From assembly GCA_002396645.1 (NCBI GenBank), contig DGYI01000073.1:1-50916 (forward strand): a DNA stretch of 50,916 nucleotides. The letters are read 5' to 3'. Below, piece after piece: positions 26,438 to 35,358 of this stretch. This DNA comes from Firmicutes bacterium UBA5010 (GTDB taxonomy: Bacteria; Bacillota; Clostridia; Tissierellales; Sedimentibacteraceae). Every line of letters begins with the position of its first letter. Positions within the stretch are counted from its first letter, which is position 1. The position numbers and the translations under genes were made by a program. The notes beneath the pieces are model-generated. The model saw nothing but the letters and a program-made list of their open reading frames with translations. It made no database searches and was not told the DNA's origin.

Positions 26438-27141
26438 TACCATTCCACCTCTCTCGGAGAAAGCGGTGAGCTGTTTTCTGTAACGCTCATGATTTCTCCG
26501 CTTCTTAGCCGAATTACTATGTCTGCAATTTTAGCTATTTCCTGACTGTGGGTAATAAAAAGGACAGATGTTCCCCATTCTTTATGAATCTGCTTAAGCA
26601 CCTCCAATACCATAATTCCTGTCTGAAAATCCAGCGCTCCGGTCGGTTCGTCACACAACAGCACTTTAGGGCGCTTTGCAATCGCACGGGCAATAGAAAC
26701 GCGCTGCTGCTCGCCTCCTGAAAGCTGTGCCGGAAAATGTGCAATACGATCTGAAAGGCCAACCAGTTCTAATGCCTTAATAGCCTCCCGTCGTGTTAAT
26801 CCAACCATTTCAGTAGAAAATTCAACGTTCTCTACCGCATTTAAATCCGGTAATAAGTTGTAGCTTTGAAACACAAAGCCTATAGTGTTTTTTCGGAATT
26901 GTGTCATTTGCTTTTTGTTGTAAGACGTGATGTCCTCATCCTCAAAAACAATTCTTCCGCTTGTGGGACTATCCATGCAGCCCAGCATATTAAGAAGAGT
27001 TGATTTTCCTGAACCACTCGCGCCTAAAACCACGGTAAACTTGCCTTTTGGTATAACAAGATCAATTCCCTTGAGTGCTCTGACTATTGAGTCGTTCTCT
27101 CCATAATCTCTGCATAATCCACTTATAGTATAAAGATTCAT
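26437..27141 (-). CDS. ABC transporter ATP-binding protein (LolD/MacB type)
   Basis: A 234-residue ATPase with Walker A GASGSGKST (residues about 41-49), signature LSGGEQQR, Walker B VLLCDEPTGALD and H-loop ITHSQE. LSGGEQQR and DEPTGALD are characteristic of the MacB/LolD branch that pairs with FtsX permeases. Its start overlaps the TetR stop by 4 nt (ATGA) and its stop overlaps the permease start, so the three proteins are translationally coupled. Confidence 0.93.
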   Translation of the reverse strand: MNLYTISGLCRDYGENDSIVRALKGIDLVIPKGKFTVVLGASGSGKSTLLNMLGCMDSPTSGRIVFEDEDITSYNKKQMTQFRKNTIGFVFQSYNLLPDLNAVENVEFSTEMVGLTRREAIKALELVGLSDRIAHFPAQLSGGEQQRVSIARAIAKRPKVLLCDEPTGALDFQTGIMVLEVLKQIHKEWGTSVLFITHSQEIAKIADIVIRLRSGEIMSVTENSSPLSPREVEW

Positions 27142-27746
27142 CTGTCACCTCCAAAGATATATAAAATCAGTCCGTTTAGTAAAGCTTCAAATGTATCATC
27201 AATACAGTCCTTTTCCATCAAGTCGGCATTAGCTACACCGAAATAAATGGCATGTAAATAATTATGGATTACTCCGGGCTTCACTCTGTCCGTATCAATC
27301 CCGCACAATTTCAAAAGTTGTTCATAAGATGAGTGTTCCATTTCCATCAATGCGTCCAGCTTTTCTCGAGAAAACCCTTTTACGTTGTAAATCAGTTCTT
27401 CAATCTCTTCATGATTTTTAAAGATAGCAAGGTATTCCTGTGAATGAAAAATGAGCCTGATAAATTCTCGGACGCGTTCCTCCAAGGGAATATCACCGGG
27501 ACGCGAAAAAACTTTTCCTGCATTTTGAAACCACTCTCTGTGCAGCTGCACAATCAGTTCAAAGAAAAAGGCATCCTTCGATTCAAAATGATGATAAAAA
27601 GATCCTTTTGCCATGTTTGCCGCTTTTGTAATATCCTCAACGCTTGTTTTTTTTACACCATATGAAGTTAAAAACTCCCTGCCTTTTGCAAGCAGTTTTT
27701 CTTTCTGCATTGTTCTTTCCTGATTTGTTAGACTTTTAGCTGACAT
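27138..27746 (-). CDS. TetR-family transcriptional repressor
   Basis: A 202-residue regulator. The N-terminal HTH (KKTSVEDITKAANMAKGSFY, then HHFESKDAFFFELI) is typical TetR; residues 70-200 form the helical ligand domain. The start follows AAAGGAGTGATATA. It is the first gene of the operon with the MacB/FtsX-like transporter and very likely represses it from the operator at 27764-27785, released by a transported compound. Confidence 0.92.
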   Translation of the reverse strand: MSAKSLTNQERTMQKEKLLAKGREFLTSYGVKKTSVEDITKAANMAKGSFYHHFESKDAFFFELIVQLHREWFQNAGKVFSRPGDIPLEERVREFIRLIFHSQEYLAIFKNHEEIEELIYNVKGFSREKLDALMEMEHSSYEQLLKLCGIDTDRVKPGVIHNYLHAIYFGVANADLMEKDCIDDTFEALLNGLILYIFGGDR

Positions 27747-27763
27747 TATATCACTCCTTTATT

Positions 27764-27785
27764 GACTATTAAAACGTTATTAGTC
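27764..27785. promoter_or_regulatory. Palindromic TetR operator
   Basis: An imperfect 22-bp palindrome with ends GACTA and TAGTC and inner TAA/TTA matches lies just downstream of the -10 box and before the tetR-type gene's ribosome site. Confidence 0.6.
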
Positions 27786-27794
27786 ATTTAAGTC

Positions 27795-27824
27795 ATTGTA
27801 ACATTTCAGGAGCCACTTTGTCAA
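27795..27824 (-). promoter_or_regulatory. Promoter of the TetR-ABC operon
   Basis: Minus strand: TTGACA (27819-27824) N18 TACAAT (27795-27800), with the palindromic operator directly downstream at about +3 to +24. Confidence 0.6.
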
Positions 27825-27881
27825 TCCAATATTTACTAATTTAATAGAAGATGAGCAAGTGTTGATTATTGATAATTTAAT

Positions 27882-28736
27882 CTATATACGAAATGTATGT
27901 TTTTTAGGTGCTGAGGTTTTCAAGTAAATAAAAAGCACAATCAAAAATGATACTGTCTGGGCAATAGAAATACGAATTACCTGAAATTCGTCTGAACCTG
28001 AAAGCGTGGTAATATGTAAAAGATTAATAACAGTGTTGTTGAAGAAATGGTCTGCCATAGGCATCCAAAGTGAACCGGTAATTTTAGTCAATAGACAAAA
28101 TTTAATTCCCCCAATCCCACTTGTTAAAATGAGTATAAGTGCAGATATAGCTGCACCTCCTCCACTTATTTCCCCATCTAACAGACTGCGTACAGGCGCT
28201 GCGATATGCCAGATACCGAATAGGATTGAAGAAATAACAGCCGCATTTATAAAGGAATTTTTTGTTTCCGACAAATGAATGAACAGTCCGCGAAAAATAC
28301 CTTCTTCCATGATTACATTAATAATATTTCCAACGATGCAAATGGCAAAAAACAGCAGAGCTGTCTGTCTTCCTTGATTTCCATCTATTGTATAGCTGCT
28401 TACATAAAGCTGAAGCGAAGGATTGTTGCCCCTTAAGTATTGAAGTAAAAATTCTGTTCCGTAGGCAATCAAAAACACCAATGCTCCAAGCAAAAGTCCA
28501 TAAAACATATTTTTCATAACAGATTTGCCTGTAAATCCGATTTCAGACCACTTGAGAGAAAAATACTTCACCGCAAATGCAAGTACCAGTATTCCCGACA
28601 ATTTATGTATAAAAGCCTCCCCCAGAATACTTTGATCTGTTCGAATACACATGTATTCAACTGCTCTGAAAACAAAACATAATAAATAAATACTTAGGAT
28701 AGATTTGATAGGATTGATATTTCTACTTTTTTTCAT
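27882..28736 (-). CDS. CPBP-family intramembrane glutamic endopeptidase
   Basis: A 284-residue membrane protein with about eight helices. The Abi/CAAX-protease motifs are complete: EEGIFRG (E144, E145, R149), FGIWH (H177) and ADHFFNN (H230). Bacterial members process prenylated or membrane proteins and are often found near bacteriocin or peptide-immunity loci. The RiPP locus begins about 1 kb away, but it is separated from it by the YdeI-like gene and has its own ribosome site (TTAGAGGAG). Its role, if any, in peptide maturation or immunity is unproven. Confidence 0.88.
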   Translation of the reverse strand: MKKSRNINPIKSILSIYLLCFVFRAVEYMCIRTDQSILGEAFIHKLSGILVLAFAVKYFSLKWSEIGFTGKSVMKNMFYGLLLGALVFLIAYGTEFLLQYLRGNNPSLQLYVSSYTIDGNQGRQTALLFFAICIVGNIINVIMEEGIFRGLFIHLSETKNSFINAAVISSILFGIWHIAAPVRSLLDGEISGGGAAISALILILTSGIGGIKFCLLTKITGSLWMPMADHFFNNTVINLLHITTLSGSDEFQVIRISIAQTVSFLIVLFIYLKTSAPKKHTFRI

Positions 28737-28933
28737 TTTTATACTCCTCTAATATAATACATTTTTATTACCCGCTAAAATTAGCTGTAATAATTTCCAT
28801 TATAAATAATATATATTACAATAATACATATATTATATTCATTTATACTTCGCCTGTCAATGTATATAAAATAAAAAAGGACTTGACTAAAGCCAAATCT
28901 TTTTTTGAGTAGTTTTTATTTTTCGATCTAATT

Positions 28934-29524
28934 CTAATTATCTTCAAGCTTCTTTTTCATGCTCTCCATTGGATTCAAATTCATATTCAGACGTTCAATA
29001 ATAGTGATGAATCTCTTTTGTTTGCCGGTTTCGGTTTTCGTGCCGAAAAAATAGGAAGTGGCATATGCCTTGCGAGCTGAACGCGACATCTTGGTGAAGT
29101 TGACATATGCGTTTTCATGCGGCTTCAACATACCATCAAATTGCTGCATTTGCTCATCTGTAAGTGCTTCAGTTTTTGGAGGATTCCAGTGTCCGTTTTG
29201 TTTTGCAGTTTCAATCTTTGTCCTGCCAAAGTCAGTCATTAGACCCTGTGCTTCCAGCTGTTCAACAAGTTTTTTGTTTTTTCCCGACCAATTGCTTGTC
29301 TTACTGCGCTGTTTGAAATATTTGAGATATGACTTTTCATCAATACTCTGCATTTGACCATCAATCCAACCAAAACATAACGCTTCTTCAAGCGCTTCAC
29401 TTGCTTTTAATGTTTCCGGTCCGTCTTTTTTGCCAAATATAAGCCATATACCCTCATCAGAAAGCGCATTTTGGGCTAGCCATTCTCTGAACTCTGAACG
29501 GTTTTTAAATAACATCTTGTTCAT
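28934..29524 (-). CDS. YdeI/OmpD-associated family protein
   Basis: A 196-residue cytosolic protein. Recognisable segments are FREWLAQNALSDEGIWLIF, ALEEALCFGWIDGQMQSID, the central KRSKTSNWSGKN-like basic loop, and the C-terminal domain SRSARKAYATSYFFGTKTE with GKQKRFITIIERL. These define the YdeI family (Bacteroidetes/Firmicutes type) of unknown biochemical role. GGAGAACAATAATA precedes the ATG. Monocistronic. Confidence 0.85.
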   Translation of the reverse strand: MNKMLFKNRSEFREWLAQNALSDEGIWLIFGKKDGPETLKASEALEEALCFGWIDGQMQSIDEKSYLKYFKQRSKTSNWSGKNKKLVEQLEAQGLMTDFGRTKIETAKQNGHWNPPKTEALTDEQMQQFDGMLKPHENAYVNFTKMSRSARKAYATSYFFGTKTETGKQKRFITIIERLNMNLNPMESMKKKLEDN

Positions 29525-29791
29525 TATTATTGTTCTCCTAATTCTTTAACTATTCTCTCTTTTTGTTATGTTTACCTTTATTTAAGATAGTTTTCAAATT
29601 CAATAATTCACAAATTTTATCTTTATATAGAATATCACTATATGGAACTAATTGTCAATTTAATTCCTCAAAACTTATATATGAAGAACAAGCTTATACT
29701 TCAAGTATTTATAAAAACTGATTTATAAGCAGAAAAAAGCCAAAATCAATTGACTTCTTTAAATAATTTTTAACTACTAATTTTCAATATC

Positions 29792-31543
29792 TTATATCCC
29801 TTTATTTTTAAATAATTCTTTATACATATGATTATTTTCCAACAAATATTCATGATTTCCGCTATCTGTAGCTTTTCCGTTTTCAAATACAAATATTTTA
29901 TCACTGTCAATTATAGATGATATTTTATGACTGATGAATATTATTATAGATTTTTTACTGTATTCTTTCATAATTTTCATAATATCTTTTTCAGCCTTCC
30001 CGTCAAGATTTGCTGTAATTTCATCAAAAATATATATCGGTGTATTTCTAAGAAAAGCTCTGGCTATACTCAGCTTTTGTTTTTGCCCGCTCGACAGTGT
30101 AGAGCCTCCTTCACCTATAATTGTTTCATATCTGTTAGGTAGGGTTTTTATAAACTCATCTAATCCAACTAATTTACACATATTCTCTATATCATTTTCT
30201 TTAAGGTTTTCATCAGCTAATCTTATATTGTTTATAATTGTATCATTGAAGAAAAATTCTTCTTTTTGAACATAGGTAATACAGCTTCTTATAAAATCAC
30301 ATGAAAGCTTAGAATAGTCTGTTCCATTTATGTAAATTTTTCCTTTTTCTACTTCATATAGCTTTATCAACAGTTTTGCAAATGTGCTTTTACCGCATCC
30401 ATTTGAGCCTACAATACTGTATAAACCAGATTTATCAATTAAAATATCCATATTTTTCAGAACATTTTCTTCATTCTTCTCATAGGAGAATGTTATATCC
30501 TCACATTTTAATGAAATAGCAATATTTTTTCTTTTTTCTTCTAAGCTTAATACATTATTGACTTCTGAATCTGTAGTCATCACTTCTATAACCCTATTTA
30601 ATGATACCATGATTTCCTGCAAGCTGACATTTATATTAAATACTTGAGATATAGAAGCAAACAGCTTATTTATATAGGTATTGAAAGATACCATCAAGCC
30701 AATTGTTAATAGTCCGTCTTTTATCAATACAGCAGATAGATAGATTATAAATAAAGATGAAATCACAGTGATTGTACTATTAGCCAATTGCATATTATTT
30801 TTTAAATATATTGACCTCTTTAAAAGACTAAATTCTTTATTAATAAAACCCTTGTACTTATTATTAACGTTATTTTCTAACTGAAAGCTCTTGATGCCGG
30901 TATTATTTGAAAAAATCTCATTTTGAAAACTATAATACTCATCACCAAACTTTTTTCTTTTCTCTGCTAATTCCTTGAAATATTTTCGCGCAAAATATGT
31001 AACTAAAAAAGTTGCAGGTATATAAAATATCGCAACTGATGATAATCGAACTGAGATTGTTATTACAAAATATACAGAAACTAAAATGTCTATCGCTATA
31101 TTGAGAATGCTTGTAATTAGGTTTATTCCAAACGAAACTATACCATCAGTATCTCCGTTTAATCGAGAAAGCAATTCTCCAACCTCATATTTACTATAGA
31201 AGTAAGTTTTCATCCTTATCATCTTATCAAATAGCTCCGTTTGAGCTTTTTTAGACAGCTTAAAGTTAACCACTTGACCTACATAAGCTTCAAGCATGCT
31301 TAATAGATTTGTAAAGATGGTTATAAAAAAATATGCTATAATTAGCTTGAGCAAGAAATCTGTATCTCCTAATGTAATACTGTCTAACATCTTTCCATAT
31401 AAATATGGACTTATATTAGCTGCTAAGGACCCGACAAATATTAAACTTATAATTAGAATTAAATATTTCTTTCCCGCATAAATATATTTCTCAAAAAACC
31501 ATTTTAATTTTTCTTTGTCTGTCTTATTTATATTTACTTTCAT
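29792..31543 (-). CDS. ABC exporter of the Cys-repeat RiPP locus
   Basis: A 583-residue half-transporter, probably a homodimer: six membrane segments in residues 20-310, then an NBD with GSNGCGKST, LSSGQKQK, IYIFDEITANLD and FISHKIS, so the ATP site is complete. There is no C39 peptidase domain at the N-terminus, hence no built-in leader removal. It is the last gene of the RiPP cluster and most simply exports the mature peptide. The ATG at 31543 or a TTG at 31552 could start it; neither has a clear Shine-Dalgarno sequence, which is unusual for this window. Confidence 0.85.
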   Translation of the reverse strand: MKVNINKTDKEKLKWFFEKYIYAGKKYLILIISLIFVGSLAANISPYLYGKMLDSITLGDTDFLLKLIIAYFFITIFTNLLSMLEAYVGQVVNFKLSKKAQTELFDKMIRMKTYFYSKYEVGELLSRLNGDTDGIVSFGINLITSILNIAIDILVSVYFVITISVRLSSVAIFYIPATFLVTYFARKYFKELAEKRKKFGDEYYSFQNEIFSNNTGIKSFQLENNVNNKYKGFINKEFSLLKRSIYLKNNMQLANSTITVISSLFIIYLSAVLIKDGLLTIGLMVSFNTYINKLFASISQVFNINVSLQEIMVSLNRVIEVMTTDSEVNNVLSLEEKRKNIAISLKCEDITFSYEKNEENVLKNMDILIDKSGLYSIVGSNGCGKSTFAKLLIKLYEVEKGKIYINGTDYSKLSCDFIRSCITYVQKEEFFFNDTIINNIRLADENLKENDIENMCKLVGLDEFIKTLPNRYETIIGEGGSTLSSGQKQKLSIARAFLRNTPIYIFDEITANLDGKAEKDIMKIMKEYSKKSIIIFISHKISSIIDSDKIFVFENGKATDSGNHEYLLENNHMYKELFKNKGI

Positions 31544-31904
31544 ATATATCAATAATTGTATAAAATAATGATTTACAGTTCTTGAAAGAATTAAAAATAT
31601 TCCTCATTCATTATTTCCACAATACTCCTTTTTATTGTTTAAAAAAATTTCTTGTTATTAATATTTAAGAAGAAAAGTTTAGCTATTTATTATTTATAAT
31701 ATAATTATCAATAAGTCTTTCACTTTGCATATCTAGCATTCAAATTTATATGTTCATTTTTATTCAGAAAATTTTTACTATTATAGATTTATTCATATAA
31801 TTATTATGCATAAACTATCAGATTACTCACAATAAGGATTGATAGTTTATGCATAATATTAATGTCAATGCTCTTATTTGCTATGCTCTTAGCTTATTTA
31901 TGCC
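31544..31904. other. Spacer between precursor and exporter genes
   Basis: About 360 bp, very A+T-rich. It holds the 18-bp hairpin at 31804-31858 and a nine-codon frame with a proper AAAGGAG site (GTG at about 31621) encoding VEIMNEEYF. No other gene is visible. Confidence 0.4.
31804..31858 (-). terminator. Strong hairpin after the RiPP precursor gene
   Basis: A perfect 18-bp inverted repeat, 31804-31821 with 31841-31858, with a 19-nt loop, 47 bp after the precursor stop. There is no long T run on the minus strand, so it may be a partial terminator or a 3' stabiliser that sets a high precursor-to-exporter ratio. Confidence 0.6.
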
Positions 31905-32117
31905 TTAATCAATAACAGCGTATGCTCGTCCATTACAGTCATTTGCACATGTTCTGGAGCAGCCTACATCACATCCAATAGCACAATCATCTGCACAAAT
32001 ATATAGACATGAGTCTACGCAACCATAGTCACAACCATAGCCACAATTTTGGCAAATTGCCATATTAATTGGATTTGAATTTGATCCAGCTGATGACCTT
32101 ATTTTACTTTTATACAT
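31905..32117 (-). CDS. CXXX-repeat RiPP precursor peptide
   Basis: A 70-residue peptide. The short basic leader reads MYKSKIRSSAGSNSNPINMA. The core begins ICQNCGYG and then has Cys at residues 25, 29, 33, 37, 41, 45, 49, 53, 57 and 61: ten cysteines with exactly three residues between each, plus an extra Cys22. The tail is NGRAYAVID. Intervening residues favour Gly, Asp and small side chains. The ATG at 32117 is chosen because the upstream Met (32138) would translate AAAGGAGGG, the ribosome site, as Lys-Gly-Gly. The adjacent radical SAM enzyme probably installs Cys thioether or similar crosslinks. It belongs to the CXXX-repeat class named by genome annotation; the product structure is unknown to me. 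Confidence 0.85.
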   Translation of the reverse strand: MYKSKIRSSAGSNSNPINMAICQNCGYGCDYGCVDSCLYICADDCAIGCDVGCSRTCANDCNGRAYAVID

Positions 32118-32230
32118 ATATTTCCCTCCTTTCCTCATAGAAATTTGTCTCCAATTATGCTTAAGACATTATGGAAAACTCAATTTCTAATCTTATGTAA
32201 AATATAAAATATTTCTATCTTATATTTTTA

Positions 32231-32488
32231 CTACGCTAATACCTGCTTGTTTTCAAAATCAATAAACCAGCCTTGACCTTCCCATTTATATTTTTTGCTG
32301 TAATGTTTCCACCAATTATTAAAATCACTTAAGTTTTTTGTATATTCCGACATCAACTTTTGATAGATTTTTTCATTGTCAACATCTACTATTTTCATAA
32401 GGTTTTCATATGCAATCTTCTTTTCAAATAAATCTTCTATTTCTTTACATTCTTCATCTGTCAATTTCCATATAATTTTTCTTTCCAT
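32231..32488 (-). CDS. CXXX-repeat peptide modification system accessory protein
   Basis: An 85-residue, charged, soluble protein: KIIWKLTDEECKEIEDLFEK at the start, then NLSDFNNWWKHYSKKYKWEG and WFIDFENKQVLA at the end. I recognise the WW-KYxWEG-W-IDFE ending as that of the small protein that accompanies CXXX-repeat peptides and their radical SAM maturases. It may act as a precursor-binding adaptor. The ATG at 32488 follows AGGAGGATATTTGAA; a longer frame would overlap the maturase gene and translate this site. Gap to the maturase stop is 13 nt, so they are co-transcribed. Confidence 0.7.
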   Translation of the reverse strand: MERKIIWKLTDEECKEIEDLFEKKIAYENLMKIVDVDNEKIYQKLMSEYTKNLSDFNNWWKHYSKKYKWEGQGWFIDFENKQVLA

Positions 32489-32501
32489 TTCAAATATCCT
32501 C

Positions 32502-34685
32502 CTAATTATTCTTATATTTATAATATCCTGTTCCTTCATTATTTAAGGATATAAATTTATGTATAGGATCTAAGCTATTATATATTTCTATACAATTCAC
32601 TAAAATACTCTCGTTACCTTGGTGAACTTTATCATACAAAGCTTTTGAAATTGATTTTTCTATATGGCTTTTTCTGCATATAAACGATGGTGCAACATTT
32701 ACCTCTCTTGTATATTTTTTATTTATGTATGTACAATTTTTGCATTGGTAACAGTCACATTGCCTACATAGATTGCTGTTTTCAATTTCATATAATCTCT
32801 TATCGTATTTGGCAGTTATTCCATCTATAAGATTTCCTATACTATTTTCTCTTTCATTTGAATATACCGCACAACATGAGTATATTTTTTCTTCCGGTGA
32901 AATCACGAAAGTTTTTTCGCCTGCCATACAGTTATCATGCTTGTCTACAAATAATAAATCAGTTAATAAGCTAAGCTCTTTTACCGTTCCTTCCTGTTTA
33001 TATATGTTTTCTATATATTTGCTTATTTTTCTAAGCTCCTGCTTATATAATTCTTCATTGAAACTCTTATCTACATTATGTATGTTTAAATCTATTCTCT
33101 TGACACGTTTAAATAAAGCGATGATGCTTTGGGATAATTTATCAATATTTTTTGAATGTATATTAAATATTATATTGTCTATACCATGATTATCATAATT
33201 TAATACTTCTAAATCATATACAGGAACAATGTCTTGCAATCCTGTACCTATAGCCTCTTTTATGAACTTTGCTGGTAATATATGGCTCATATTATAATCC
33301 ATATATCTCTTATCATTTTTAAAATCAAACTCATTTGCACTATGCACTATTATAGGATTGAAAAAATTATTTCTGCAATATTTCAGACTATTAAGAAGCT
33401 CCTCAGTATTCATTCTTTTTATAACATCTTTGTTTTGATTATTATAATCACAATAACTTATATAATTATCGGATAATAATATATAAATATTTCTGCGTCT
33501 TGTTTTAGTTTCCTGTTTTTCAATTCCGTATAAATTACGCAGCTTTGCAAAAAAGTAATCGTTTGCCTTAACTCTTGCCTTATGCATCTTGCAGATATAT
33601 TTTGCCCTATGAAAATTTGTTGGCGTATCAGCATCATCATAGTTAAACCCCTGACAAAATGCACATCCTGAAGCTATAGGACAATTCAAACATTCCGAAT
33701 CGCTCTGTATTCTGTTCGATGCAAGGACAAACGGTCTTACTTTTTCCATATCAATACCACTTTCTATATCTCCTACAGTCCATTCTTCATGATTATTTAA
33801 AGAATAATCACAATATCTCAGACAAGGATATATCTTTCCATCAGTACCAAGTGCTATCATTTTTCCTGCACCGCAATGAGTCTTGTCTAAATCCTCTTCA
33901 TTATAGGGATACCCTATACTATCATCAAAAAATGAACATTTTAGTCCTGAATCATGCAAGCCCTTGTCCAAAATATAATCTGCTAATTCAAATAGCTGTT
34001 CTTGAAAAATTATATCGTCATTTTCTTTCCATACGTCTTCAAATACAACATTTGAATTGACTGTATGTATTCCTCTGTTCCATAGATAAACAATACTATC
34101 TTTTAAATATTTTAAATCATCAGACGCAAATGTAACCTTAGTTGATGCTGTGAATTGGTCTTTCCACAAATCAATATTTTGATTAATCACATCAAAAGAA
34201 CCGCTTCCATCTATAAATACTCTTTGCAAGTCATGTTTTTCTTTAGTTCCATCAATAGTCATTCCTATAGACATTTTAGAAGGGTTTTTCTTTATGAAGT
34301 CCTGAACAGCTTTATCTGAATAATTAACCCCGTTTGTGCTTATGCTGATTCTATAATTCCAAGACCATTGGTGATCTTCCTCAAAAGACTTTATCTTAAA
34401 ATAATCGCAAATTTTATCAATGAGTTCTGCCTCAATCAGTGGCTCTCCGCCAATAAATTCAAGGATTACGGCATTGCTGCACTTGATACTGTCAGATGTT
34501 AGAATATAATCAATAAATCTTCTAGCAACATCAAAATCCATACGTTTTCCATCAGATTTATGAGTTATATAACAATATTTACATCTTAAATTGCAATCGT
34601 GTGTAACTATAAACGTAATTGTCTGTGCATCTCCGCTTTTCCAAGAACCATCTTTTGTTCCTACTGAATACCCTTTGTCCTGCAT
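32502..34685 (-). CDS. Radical SAM/SPASM peptide maturase, two-part (CXXX-repeat type)
   Basis: A 727-residue enzyme. The radical SAM domain has CNLRCKYC (C31, C35, C38) for the SAM-binding 4Fe-4S cluster and GGEP (79-82). A SPASM domain follows with Cys at 271, 288, 292, 332, 335, 341, 344 and 365. The second half (about 395-727) has no CX3CX2C motif but ends in another SPASM-like set: C586, C604, C605, C640, C643, C645, C648, C651, C670. So it looks like a maturase fused to a catalytically dead, Cys-cluster-bearing partner related to the separate 'CXXX repeat peptide maturase'. Start ATG 34685, weak site AAAGGTAGG. It should modify the peptide at 31905-32117. Confidence 0.85.
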   Translation of the reverse strand: MQDKGYSVGTKDGSWKSGDAQTITFIVTHDCNLRCKYCYITHKSDGKRMDFDVARRFIDYILTSDSIKCSNAVILEFIGGEPLIEAELIDKICDYFKIKSFEEDHQWSWNYRISISTNGVNYSDKAVQDFIKKNPSKMSIGMTIDGTKEKHDLQRVFIDGSGSFDVINQNIDLWKDQFTASTKVTFASDDLKYLKDSIVYLWNRGIHTVNSNVVFEDVWKENDDIIFQEQLFELADYILDKGLHDSGLKCSFFDDSIGYPYNEEDLDKTHCGAGKMIALGTDGKIYPCLRYCDYSLNNHEEWTVGDIESGIDMEKVRPFVLASNRIQSDSECLNCPIASGCAFCQGFNYDDADTPTNFHRAKYICKMHKARVKANDYFFAKLRNLYGIEKQETKTRRRNIYILLSDNYISYCDYNNQNKDVIKRMNTEELLNSLKYCRNNFFNPIIVHSANEFDFKNDKRYMDYNMSHILPAKFIKEAIGTGLQDIVPVYDLEVLNYDNHGIDNIIFNIHSKNIDKLSQSIIALFKRVKRIDLNIHNVDKSFNEELYKQELRKISKYIENIYKQEGTVKELSLLTDLLFVDKHDNCMAGEKTFVISPEEKIYSCCAVYSNERENSIGNLIDGITAKYDKRLYEIENSNLCRQCDCYQCKNCTYINKKYTREVNVAPSFICRKSHIEKSISKALYDKVHQGNESILVNCIEIYNSLDPIHKFISLNNEGTGYYKYKNN

Positions 34686-34798
34686 TTTCTACCTACCTTT
34701 CAAAATAATACTGGTTTTCCTAATAATAAATTTAAATTATTATAGCAACTTAGCCGGCAATGTAATTTGTATGTTTCTTCCTATGTAAAATAGAGTTA

Positions 34799-35353
34799 TT
34801 ATTTTTTGTTACCTAATAGCAGCATTACTGCTAATATCATTATTGATAACATTATACATACCGATACTTCTTTAAATCCTAAATTAATAAATATGCATAT
34901 TGCAAATACTTCAAATAATAAAATCAATCTTGATTTTGTTTGATAAGTCTGTATTTCTTCGAAATCAAGAGGTTTATTTCTATCAGCTACAGGTGCAAGC
35001 AATAATATTATTAAACTTGATATTAAAGTAACTATTATAATACTTAATTCATTCCAATACACATGTTTTGTTATAAGGGAAACTATTATCATCAGAGCTA
35101 TTGAAAATAAATAGCATCTCAATTGAGTTTTAGCATGATATCCTCCGGCATACGATCTAAGAGGGATATAAGCTAATAAAAAAACAATACATTGCCATAG
35201 CACATTAAAGATAAGACCTATTATTATAGTTGTTATCATATTTAATAATAATAAAGAACCCTGTTTAAATCCGTATGTATATATATCTTTATCTTCATAT
35301 GATATGATGCTCTTAGCAATTAAAGCTTCTGTGATTTTTTCATGAAATCTCAT
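34799..35353 (-). CDS. agrB: AgrB-like accessory gene regulator protease
   Basis: A 184-residue membrane protein with about five to six helices. It carries the AgrB catalytic pair in RSYAGGYHAKTQLRC: H73 and C80. AgrB cuts the C-terminal tail of AgrD and forms the (thio)lactone. The gene starts 5 nt after the agrD stop. It is followed 113 nt later by the radical SAM maturase with no terminator between, which ties quorum sensing directly to the RiPP genes on one transcript. Confidence 0.92.
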   Translation of the reverse strand: MRFHEKITEALIAKSIISYEDKDIYTYGFKQGSLLLLNMITTIIIGLIFNVLWQCIVFLLAYIPLRSYAGGYHAKTQLRCYLFSIALMIIVSLITKHVYWNELSIIIVTLISSLIILLLAPVADRNKPLDFEEIQTYQTKSRLILLFEVFAICIFINLGFKEVSVCIMLSIMILAVMLLLGNKK

Positions 35354-35358
35354 CTTAA

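Noticed and set aside
27882..28736. CPBP protease as part of the RiPP locus
   Set aside because: A YdeI-like gene and about 1 kb lie between, with separate ribosome sites; distance alone does not support a functional link.
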